From assembly GCA_019421345.1 (NCBI GenBank), contig JAHZFL010000004.1, forward strand, positions 62,001-126,000: 64,000 nt of DNA. The letters are read 5' to 3'. The stretch comes from Roseburia sp. (GTDB lineage: Bacteria; Bacillota; Clostridia; Lachnospirales; Lachnospiraceae). Below the pieces are notes generated by a model. It did no database searches. It saw only the letters and a program-made list of their open reading frames with translations, and had not been told where the DNA came from. Position numbers and translations under genes: made by a program. The number at the start of each line of letters is the position of its first letter. The first letter of the stretch is position 1. Of this stretch, positions 17,455 through 24,078 are shown piece by piece.

Positions 17455-19282
17455 GCGTTTTTTGCGCTTCGGCGATAAAACGCGAAATATCTGCATCTTT
17501 TTGGTTGAGCTGTTTCACGGAAAAAAGATGCAGATTTTTTTTCGCCCTCGTCATGCCGACATAAAACATCCGCCGCTCCTCCTCGATCTCCTCGTCTAAA
17601 ACCGCCTTCTTATAAGGCATCACGCCCTCGTTGACGTCAATCAGATAAACATTGTCATATTCTAAGCCCTTCGACGCGTGCAGCGTCGCAAGCGTCACGC
17701 TCTCGCCCTGATTTTCCTGTTTCCGGTAAAGCTCCTCCAGCTCCTTCGTATACTGCTCGATGTGGTCAAACCACCCGCCGCAGTCCGCAAAGCCCTTCGC
17801 ACTCTCCTGCAGCTCGTCGAGCACATCGTACAGATCCTCCGTGCGAATGCGCCTGTAATCCGCATATTCCTCTAGAAATTCATCGTAGCCGATTCCTTTT
17901 CGGATATAGTTGATCGCGGCGTACGGACTCATTCGCGTAAGACGCTTCACATCCCGCTCAAGCTTTCGGATGCGTTCCGCGACCCACGGCTTCTCCTCAT
18001 AAAACCATTCCCACACGTCAAACGCCACCTGCGCTTCATCCAGTGAATCACGGTTGATATAGCGCTTCGGACGGTTCATGATCTGAAGAAAATCGCGCCG
18101 CTCCCTGCTCCCTGCGGCAATGCGCAGATAGGCGAAAATATCCTTCGCAATCCAGTGGTCGTACAGATTCGGTATGCGCTCCTTTGTGCGGAACGGAATA
18201 TTGTATTCCATGAGCTGCTCCATAAGGAGCCTCGGCTGAGTGTTTGTCCGAAACAGCACCGCAAACTCCTCGTAGCTGCCTCCGCGCTCGATCGCATCTG
18301 CAATATCGCGGATCATCCGCAGGTTCTCCTGCCGCTGGCTCTCAAACACAACGTACTCCACCTTCGTCCCCGCCGGCTGCGCCGCCTTGATGCGCTTCTG
18401 GTATCGCTCCTTATTATGGGAGATCAGATTCAGCGACTGCGCGACGATATTTTCCTGCGAACGGTAATTCGTGTCCAGCAAAACGGTCGCCGCGCGCGGA
18501 AAATCCTTTCCAAACCGCAGCATGATCTCCGGTCTCGCTCCGCGAAAGCGGTAGATGGACTGGTCGTCGTCCCCGACGACAAAGAGATTCTGCGCCTCCC
18601 CTGCCAGCAGCTTTACAATATCAAACTGCAGCTTATTGATGTCCTGAAATTCATCAATTAAGATATAGCGGTATTTTTGCTGCCATGCGCGCAGAATATC
18701 GGCACGCTCCGAGAGCAGCTCCCATGTATAGAGCAGCATATCCTCAAAATCGATCAGTCTGTGATTGTACAGATATTCGTGATACTCGCTGTAAATGCGC
18801 CGGAACATCTCCTCCGCACAGTTTTTGGAATAATAATTGGCGATCGCGATCCCCGCATTTTTCACAAGACCGATCTCACCCAAAAGCGTCTGCACAAACT
18901 CCATCTCATCCTCGTACTCCAGACGGTGCTTTGCGATGATCTCACGCATACACTGCACGCGCTGCTCCTCGCGGACGATATTCTCCGCGGTGTAATGATA
19001 GGCGTGCTTTAGCATGGAAAAAAAGACTGCGTGAAATGTACCAAAGGTCACCGGGTAACCTTTCTGGCCCGTCAGACGCGAAAAACGCTCCTTCATTTCC
19101 ATTGCCGCCGCTCTCGTAAAGGTAATCACCAGAATATTGGACGGTGCAATATGATAATCTTCGATCAGACATCTTGTCCGCTCTGTAATCACAAGGGTCT
19201 TGCCCGAACCGGGCCCTGCTAAAACAAGCATGGGGCCATCCTTGTGACGGATCGCCTCATGCTGAGAAGTGTTAAAACTCAT
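17435..19282 (-). CDS. UvrD/PcrA-family ATP-dependent DNA helicase
   Basis: A 615-residue superfamily 1A 3'-5' helicase. Motifs read in order: TSQHEAIRH (Q motif), AGPGSGKT (residues 22-29), TFTRAAAMEMKERF (Ia), YILIDEFQDIN (II), VGDDDQSIYRFRGA (III), TNYRSQ (IV), VTLATLHASKGLEYDNVYLI (V) and ERRMFYVGMTRAKKNLHLF (VI). It is shorter than canonical PcrA (about 720) and lacks the C-terminal RNA-polymerase-binding tail, so I give no symbol. It lies 7 bases after gltX and is probably cotranscribed with it. Its 3' end contains the terminator of the convergent DUF1292 gene. Confidence 0.93.
   Translation of the reverse strand: MSFNTSQHEAIRHKDGPMLVLAGPGSGKTLVITERTRCLIEDYHIAPSNILVITFTRAAAMEMKERFSRLTGQKGYPVTFGTFHAVFFSMLKHAYHYTAENIVREEQRVQCMREIIAKHRLEYEDEMEFVQTLLGEIGLVKNAGIAIANYYSKNCAEEMFRRIYSEYHEYLYNHRLIDFEDMLLYTWELLSERADILRAWQQKYRYILIDEFQDINKLQFDIVKLLAGEAQNLFVVGDDDQSIYRFRGARPEIMLRFGKDFPRAATVLLDTNYRSQENIVAQSLNLISHNKERYQKRIKAAQPAGTKVEYVVFESQRQENLRMIRDIADAIERGGSYEEFAVLFRTNTQPRLLMEQLMEYNIPFRTKERIPNLYDHWIAKDIFAYLRIAAGSRERRDFLQIMNRPKRYINRDSLDEAQVAFDVWEWFYEEKPWVAERIRKLERDVKRLTRMSPYAAINYIRKGIGYDEFLEEYADYRRIRTEDLYDVLDELQESAKGFADCGGWFDHIEQYTKELEELYRKQENQGESVTLATLHASKGLEYDNVYLIDVNEGVMPYKKAVLDEEIEEERRMFYVGMTRAKKNLHLFSVKQLNQKDADISRFIAEAQKTLNPPCR
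17489..17542 (+). terminator. Terminator of the DUF1292 gene, inside the helicase coding sequence
   Basis: A perfect 14-bp stem (ATCTGCATCTTTTT / AAAAAGATGCAGAT) with a 19-base loop is followed by eight T residues on the plus strand. It starts 35 bases after the DUF1292 stop and lies wholly within the last codons of the convergent helicase. Confidence 0.85.
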
Positions 19283-19289
19283 AGATACC

Positions 19290-20747
19290 TCAAATTTCCA
19301 ACATAGAAATGCCTTTTTTGATGCGCGCGATGGATTCCTCCTTGCCGAGCACCTCCATCAGCTCTGTCGCACCGCCCGGCGTCATCTGCTTTCCGGAAAC
19401 AGCCGTACGGATCGGCCACATCACATAGCCGTTCTTCACGCCCTTCTCCTCCACATAGGAGAGAAGCAGCCGGTAGAGCGCATCGTTGGAAAAGTCCTCC
19501 TGCGCTTCCAATAGTGGGAGCACATCCTTTAACACCGCAAGAGATGTCTCCTCATTTGTTTTCATTTTCTTGTGTGTGTACATCGCAGTATCGTACTCCG
19601 GCAGCGTCTCAAAGAAGTCGATGTGCTGTGCAATATCCGGGAATACCTCGATGCGCGTCTTGACCATCGCCGCAATTTCCCGAAGGTCCAGATCCTTTTT
19701 GATCACGGCACGGATATACGGTTCTGCCATCTCGTAAAAGGCTTCAAAATCCATCGCCTTAATATATTCGCCGTTCATCCATTTAAGCTTCGTGTAGTCA
19801 AAAACTGCCGGAGACTTGCTGATTCTGTGATAGTCAAATTCCCGGATCAGCTCGTCCAGTGAGAAAATCTCACGGTTGTCCTCAGGACTCCAGCCAAGCA
19901 GCGCGATATAATTGACGACTGCCTCCGTCAAAAATCCCTGCTCCAGTAAATCCTCAAAGGAGGAGTGCCCGCTTCTCTTGGAAAGCTTCTTGTGGTTCTC
20001 ATCCGTGATAAGCGGCAGATGAATATATACCGGAGATTCCCAGCCGAACGCGTCATAAAGCCTCTGATACTTCGGCGAGGAGGAAAGATATTCATTTCCA
20101 CGCACCACATGCGTAATATTCATCGTATGGTCGTCTACCACATTTGCAAAATTGTAGGTCGGATAACCGTCCGACTTGATCAAGATCATATCATCAAGCT
20201 CCGCGTTCTCCACCGTAATATCTCCGTAAAGCTCATCGTGAAAGGTCGTCGTTCCCTCATTTGGGATGTTCTGGCGAATCACAAACGGCTCGCCTGCTGC
20301 AAGCTTCGCCGCAACCTCCTCCTTGCTTAAGGCTAAGCAGTGCTTGTCGTAGAGCATGATCTCCTTGCCCTCGACCACCTCGGTTCTAAGCGACTCCAGA
20401 CGCTCCTTATCGCAAAAGCAGTAATAAGCCTCCCCCTTCTCCACAAGCTCCATCGCATATTTCATATAGATGCCCGTCTTCATGCGCTCACTCTGCACAT
20501 ACGGGCCAAACCCTCCGTCCTTGTTCGGACCTTCATCATGTATTAAGCCTGTCTTTTCCATCGTGCGGTAAATGATGTCTACCGCTCCCTCCACATAACG
20601 CTCCTGATCGGTATCCTCAATGCGCAGCATAAAATCGCCGCCCGCATGCTTCGCGATCAAAAACTCATATAACGCAGAGCGCAGATTTCCTACATGCATC
20701 CGCCCTGTCGGGCTCGGCGCAAATCTTGTTCTGACCTTATCGCTCAT
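19290..20747 (-). CDS. gltX: Glutamyl-tRNA synthetase
   Basis: GltX charges tRNA-Glu (and often tRNA-Gln in Firmicutes, before amidation). The class I signature RFAPSPTGRMHVGN is at the N-terminus and the KMSKS-type loop KKLSKRSG lies near residue 250. The length of 485 residues is normal. I prefer the ATG at 20747 (MSDKVRTRF), which has GGAGG five bases upstream, over the ATG four codons earlier. A strong promoter lies at 20805-20833. Confidence 0.97.
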   Translation of the reverse strand: MSDKVRTRFAPSPTGRMHVGNLRSALYEFLIAKHAGGDFMLRIEDTDQERYVEGAVDIIYRTMEKTGLIHDEGPNKDGGFGPYVQSERMKTGIYMKYAMELVEKGEAYYCFCDKERLESLRTEVVEGKEIMLYDKHCLALSKEEVAAKLAAGEPFVIRQNIPNEGTTTFHDELYGDITVENAELDDMILIKSDGYPTYNFANVVDDHTMNITHVVRGNEYLSSSPKYQRLYDAFGWESPVYIHLPLITDENHKKLSKRSGHSSFEDLLEQGFLTEAVVNYIALLGWSPEDNREIFSLDELIREFDYHRISKSPAVFDYTKLKWMNGEYIKAMDFEAFYEMAEPYIRAVIKKDLDLREIAAMVKTRIEVFPDIAQHIDFFETLPEYDTAMYTHKKMKTNEETSLAVLKDVLPLLEAQEDFSNDALYRLLLSYVEEKGVKNGYVMWPIRTAVSGKQMTPGGATELMEVLGKEESIARIKKGISMLEI

Positions 20748-20804
20748 TTTTTCCTCCATTTCAAAGTCTTTTCCCTCTGATCCTTTTCATAAAAGCTATT
20801 CGCC

Positions 20805-20833
20805 ATTATATAACAAAACACGCCTTCTGGCAA
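20805..20833 (-). promoter_or_regulatory. SigA-type promoter of gltX
   Basis: TTGCCA, a 17-base spacer and consensus TATAAT on the minus strand, 58-86 bases upstream of the gltX ATG. I see no T-box-like leader in the short 5' region. Confidence 0.75.
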
Positions 20834-20857
20834 GCAGTGCCGCCCTCTTTTTATTAA

Positions 20858-20933
20858 CATAAGAGTGGCTCGCGAAGCGTGTCACTCGTTGTTTGGCATA
20901 AGAGTGGCTCGCGAAGCGTGTCACTCGTTGTTT
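20858..20933 (+). repeat. Two identical tandem copies of a 39-bp repeat
   Basis: CATAAGAGTGGCTCGCGAAG followed by CGTGTCACTCGTTGTTT occurs at 20858-20894 and again at 20897-20933 (period 39, core identical). Each unit can fold into a stem (GAGTGACACGC / GCGAGCCACTC on the minus strand, two mismatches, TTC loop). Diverged relatives are at 14356-14431. It sits between the gltX promoter and the feo operon end. Confidence 0.85.
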
Positions 20934-20959
20934 CATCCGGGGCATCCCCTAATGAGATC

Positions 20960-21112
20960 TCACCGTTGTTTTCTTCCGCAGCACGCGCCGCAAGAATCAC
21001 AATGACCGCCGCAGCCCTTGCGGCCTCCGGTTCTTCTCCTTTGCATCAGACAGCCCACAGCCGCAATCCACACAAACACCGCTGCAAGGATCATAACATC
21101 TCCGATTCCCAT
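20960..21112 (-). CDS. FeoB-associated Cys-rich membrane protein
   Basis: A 50-codon gene whose ATG directly follows the feoB stop (TAAATG). The N-terminus is one membrane helix (MILAAVFVWIAAVGCLM, residues 7-23). A basic hinge (QRRRTGGRK) follows, then a Cys/His-rich tail with CGGHCDSCGACCG (residues 34-46). This is the layout of the small Cys-rich FeoB-associated proteins that replace FeoC in many Firmicutes. It probably assists ferrous iron uptake or binds iron at the inner face. The gene was identified by direct translation because it is very short. Confidence 0.88.
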   Translation of the reverse strand: MGIGDVMILAAVFVWIAAVGCLMQRRRTGGRKGCGGHCDSCGACCGRKQR

Positions 21113-23119
21113 TTAAAAGATCAGTCCTCCTATCTGATAGACAAAAAATGACACCAGCCATGCAACCGCACACTGCATAACCACAATGACCGCTGCCTTC
21201 ACGCCGCTTTGCATCTCACGCTTTACTGCCGCGATCGCCGCCACACAAGGGGTATACAAAAGCGTAAACACTAAAAAGCTTGCAGCCGACAGCCCTGAAA
21301 ACATACTGCCCAGCACACCGCTTAAATTTGCAATGGATGTTCCGGTCAAAACGCTTAGCGTGCTCACCACCGCTTCCTTTGCGGTAAAACCGGTGATCAG
21401 CGCGGTCGATACCCGCCAGTCAGAAAAGCCGAGCGGTCCAAACAGCGGCGCAATCCCCTGACCGATCAGCGCAAGCAGACTGTCCTCACTCTCCGCCACC
21501 ACATTGAACCGCAGATCAAAGGTCTGCAAAAACCAGATCACGATCGTCGCCAGAAAAATGATCGTAAAGGCGCGCTCAATAAAATCCTTCGCCTTATCCC
21601 ACATCAGACGGCAAACGCTTTTTGCGGACGGCAGACGGTAGTTCGGCAGCTCCATGACAAACGGAATCGGCTTGCCGCGGAACGCCGTGCGGTTTAACAC
21701 CGCTGCAGACAAGATACCTGTCAAGATTCCCACCGCATAAAGAACGATCATCACAAGCGCTTCCTTCCCCGGAAAAAAGGCTGCCGCAAACACCGAATAA
21801 ATCGGAATCTTCGCCGAACAGCTCATAAAAGGCGTCAGCAGAATCGTCATTTTCCGGTCACGCTCTCCCGCAAGCGTACGCGTCGCCATAACGGCAGGAA
21901 CGGTACAGCCAAAGCCGATCAGCATCGGCACGAAGCTTCTTCCCGAAAGTCCGATCTTTCGCAGTGGCTTATCCATCACAAACGCGACACGCGCCATATA
22001 GCCGGAATCCTCGAGAATCGAGAGAAAGAAAAATAACACCACGATGATCGGCAAAAAGCCAAGCACGCTTCCCACTCCCGCAAAAATACCGTCGATCACA
22101 AGACTGTGCACGACCGGATTGATGCCGTATGCCGTAAGTCCTCTGTCACAAAGAGCCGTAAACGCATCGATTCCCATCGCCATCCAGTCGCTTAACGCCG
22201 CGCCGATCACATTAAATGTCAGAACAAAAATCACAAGCATGATCAGAATAAACATCGGAATCGCCAGATATTTATTCGTCAAGATATTATCAATCCTGAC
22301 GCTTCGGATATGCTCCTTACTCTCCATGCACTTTTTTACTGTTTTGCCGCAGACCTTCTCAATAAAGGTATAGCGCATATCTGCAAGCGCCGCATTGCGG
22401 TCGAGCCAGCAGTCTGCCTCCATCTCCGCGATACTGTGCTCCATCATGTCAAGCTCATTTTCAGTCAAGGCAAGCTTTGTGATAATATCGGTATCATTCT
22501 CGACAATCTTGGTCGCCGCAAAGCGCGGAGACATCCCGATCGCCGCCGCATGATCCTCCACCTGATGCGAGACTGCATGGATGCAGCGGTGCACCGGTCC
22601 CTGCTCACAGAAATCCATCACCTGCGGAAGCGTTTTTTTCTTTGCGACGGAAACGATTGCCTGTATGAGGTCCTCAATGCCCTCATCCTTCGCTGCACTG
22701 ATCGGCACGACCGGAATGCCAAGCTCGTCCGACATCCTCTTATAATCAATAGAGCCTCCGTTGCCGCGCACCTCATCCATCATATTAAGCGCAAGCACCA
22801 TCGGGATCCGAAGCTCCAGAAGCTGCAGCGTCAGATAAAGATTACGTTCAATATTTGTTGCATCCACAATATTAATGATACCGTCGGGCTTCTCCTGCAA
22901 AAGAAAATCGCGCGTTACGATCTCCTCGCTCGTGTACGGGCGAATGGAATAGATTCCGGGAAGGTCCACCACCGAGCAGTTCTTCACGGATCGAATCTCA
23001 CCGATCTTCCGGTCGACTGTCACACCCGGAAAATTTCCCACATGCTGGTTTGCCCCCGTCAACTGATTAAACAGGGTCGTCTTTCCGCAATTTTGATTTC
23101 CTGCCAGTGCAAATATCAT
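21113..23119 (-). CDS. feoB: Ferrous iron transporter FeoB
   Basis: FeoB is the membrane GTPase that imports Fe(II). The cytosolic G domain has G1 GNQNCGKT (residues 7-14), G3 VVDLPGIYS, G4 NMMD and a helical linker. The membrane part begins near residue 280 (IPMFILIMLVIFVLTF) and includes the Gate segments GCTVPAVMATRTL and CSAKIPIYSVFAAAFFPG with conserved Cys. The length of 668 residues is normal. Its start overlaps the feoA stop by 4 bases. Expected to be repressed by iron through the box at 23382-23401. Confidence 0.97.
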   Translation of the reverse strand: MIFALAGNQNCGKTTLFNQLTGANQHVGNFPGVTVDRKIGEIRSVKNCSVVDLPGIYSIRPYTSEEIVTRDFLLQEKPDGIINIVDATNIERNLYLTLQLLELRIPMVLALNMMDEVRGNGGSIDYKRMSDELGIPVVPISAAKDEGIEDLIQAIVSVAKKKTLPQVMDFCEQGPVHRCIHAVSHQVEDHAAAIGMSPRFAATKIVENDTDIITKLALTENELDMMEHSIAEMEADCWLDRNAALADMRYTFIEKVCGKTVKKCMESKEHIRSVRIDNILTNKYLAIPMFILIMLVIFVLTFNVIGAALSDWMAMGIDAFTALCDRGLTAYGINPVVHSLVIDGIFAGVGSVLGFLPIIVVLFFFLSILEDSGYMARVAFVMDKPLRKIGLSGRSFVPMLIGFGCTVPAVMATRTLAGERDRKMTILLTPFMSCSAKIPIYSVFAAAFFPGKEALVMIVLYAVGILTGILSAAVLNRTAFRGKPIPFVMELPNYRLPSAKSVCRLMWDKAKDFIERAFTIIFLATIVIWFLQTFDLRFNVVAESEDSLLALIGQGIAPLFGPLGFSDWRVSTALITGFTAKEAVVSTLSVLTGTSIANLSGVLGSMFSGLSAASFLVFTLLYTPCVAAIAAVKREMQSGVKAAVIVVMQCAVAWLVSFFVYQIGGLIF

Positions 23120-23349
23120 GACCGCTCCTCCGTCGTTACCTCTATCTTTTTTGCATCCTCCCTGCGGATCGTCAGCTCATAGCCGCGAAGCCGCAGCTCC
23201 ATCGGGTCTCCCATCGGCGCGACCTTTCGCACCTGCACGCGCGTCCGTGGAATCAGCCCCATATCTAAAAGGCGGCAGCGCAGCGCTCCCTCTCCCCCTA
23301 CCGTCTCAATTACCGCTTCTTTGCCGATCGGCAGTTCATCCAGTTTCAT
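23116..23349 (-). CDS. feoA: Ferrous iron transport accessory protein FeoA
   Basis: FeoA is a small SH3-like cytosolic partner of FeoB. The 77-residue product shows the family pattern: LRCRLLDMGLIPRTRVQVRK then MGDPMELRLRGYELTIRREDA. It is the first gene of the feoA-feoB-Cys-rich operon. The RBS is AGGAAGGA, located somewhat far (about 13 bases) from the ATG. Confidence 0.95.
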   Translation of the reverse strand: MKLDELPIGKEAVIETVGGEGALRCRLLDMGLIPRTRVQVRKVAPMGDPMELRLRGYELTIRREDAKKIEVTTEERS

Positions 23350-23381
23350 AATCTTATCAATGTTCCTTCCTCATCTTTTTC

Positions 23382-23401
23382 TTAAGGTTACCCAAAACTA
23401 A
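23382..23401 (-). promoter_or_regulatory. DtxR/IdeR-like iron box at the feo promoter
   Basis: On the minus strand TTAGTTTTGGGTAACCTTAA resembles the DtxR/IdeR operator (TTAGGTTAGGCTAACCTAA) in both half-sites (TTAG and TAACCT). It lies just downstream of the -10, at the expected transcription start, so a metal-bound repressor here would block feoAB in iron-rich cells. Assignment is by eye. Confidence 0.55.
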
Positions 23402-23405
23402 CTTC

Positions 23406-23434
23406 ATACTAATACCGCAGCGCCACAATGTCAA
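23406..23434 (-). promoter_or_regulatory. Promoter of the feo operon
   Basis: Consensus -35 TTGACA, a 17-base spacer and TAGTAT on the minus strand, 57-85 bases upstream of feoA. The iron box abuts the -10 on its downstream side. Confidence 0.75.
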
Positions 23435-23463
23435 TGCCTGCATTTCTTTTTGTCGAATCTGTC

Positions 23464-23494
23464 AAAAAGAGGACGCTTTTTGCGCCCTCTTTTT
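23464..23494 (-). terminator. Terminator of the CotJC-like gene
   Basis: On the minus strand AAAGAGGGCGC and GCGTCCTCTTT form a stem around AAAAA, followed by TTGAC, starting 6 bases after the CotJC stop. It separates that gene from the feo promoter. Confidence 0.8.
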
Positions 23495-23500
23495 CGTTTC

Positions 23501-24037
23501 CTATTTCCCGCACCCCGGATCAAATTCAGGGTTGCACATATAAAAGTTATTACTGTCAAGTTCCTCCTGTACCATGCGCAGTCCTTCGCCGAAACGCTGA
23601 AAATGCACGATCTCACGCTGACGCAGGAAACGGATCGGGTCGCAGACCTCCGGGTCTTTGACAAGACGCAGGATATTGTCGTAGGTGGTGCGCGCCTTCT
23701 GCTCTGCTGCCATATCCTCAAACAAATCGGTGATCGCGTCTCCCTTGGACTGGAACTCACACGCGTTAAACGGGATTCCTCCGGCTGCCTGCGGCCAGAT
23801 GCCCGCCGTGTGATCGACGTAATAAGGCGCAAAGCCCGCCTCCTCAAGCTGCTCGGCGCTCAGACCCTTGGTGAGCTGTCTAACGATCGCTGCAACCATC
23901 TCAAGATGCGCCAACTCCTCCGTACCGATGTCAGTCAACAGACCTGCCACCTTTCGGTAAGGCATGGAATAACGCTGAGACAGATAACGGAAGGACGCGG
24001 CCGCCTCGCCATCCGGACCTCCGTACTGTATTAACAT
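23501..24037 (-). CDS. cotJC: CotJC-like manganese catalase, N-terminus lost at the element junction
   Basis: The 178-residue frame matches spore-coat manganese catalases of the CotJC group: QYGGPDGEAAASFRYLSQRY, LLTDIGTEELAHLEMVAAIV, DLFEDMAAEQKARTTYDNIL and FLRQREIVHFQRFGEGLR. All five dimanganese ligands are present (Glu in GGPDGE, Glu and His of EELAH, Glu in AAEQKA, His of IVHFQ). Full-length relatives have about 30 more residues before QYGGP. Here those codons are replaced by a short AT-rich stretch leading to the stop of the neighbouring ICE gene. The remaining ATG has no good ribosome binding site, so the gene is probably damaged by integration. Confidence 0.85.
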   Translation of the reverse strand: MLIQYGGPDGEAAASFRYLSQRYSMPYRKVAGLLTDIGTEELAHLEMVAAIVRQLTKGLSAEQLEEAGFAPYYVDHTAGIWPQAAGGIPFNACEFQSKGDAITDLFEDMAAEQKARTTYDNILRLVKDPEVCDPIRFLRQREIVHFQRFGEGLRMVQEELDSNNFYMCNPEFDPGCGK

Positions 24038-24078
24038 ATAATTCTTAAATCTAACAAAATAATAAGTAAGTAATCGAA

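Noticed and set aside
20748..20804. T-box riboswitch for gltX
   Set aside because: The leader between the promoter and gltX is under 60 bases, too short for a T-box, and contains no terminator hairpin.
20858..20933. CRISPR-like repeat
   Set aside because: Two tandem copies with no spacer of normal length and no cas genes in the window.
22310..23182. A 290-codon plus-strand open frame
   Set aside because: It runs antisense to feoA-feoB, whose motifs are unmistakable. The frame is open because of codon bias in the opposite strand, and it has no ribosome binding site or recognisable domain.
23501..24037. Intact cotJC with a naturally short N-terminus
   Set aside because: Known relatives have about 30 further residues before QYGGP, and the sequence upstream here is unrelated AT-rich DNA reaching an ICE stop codon.
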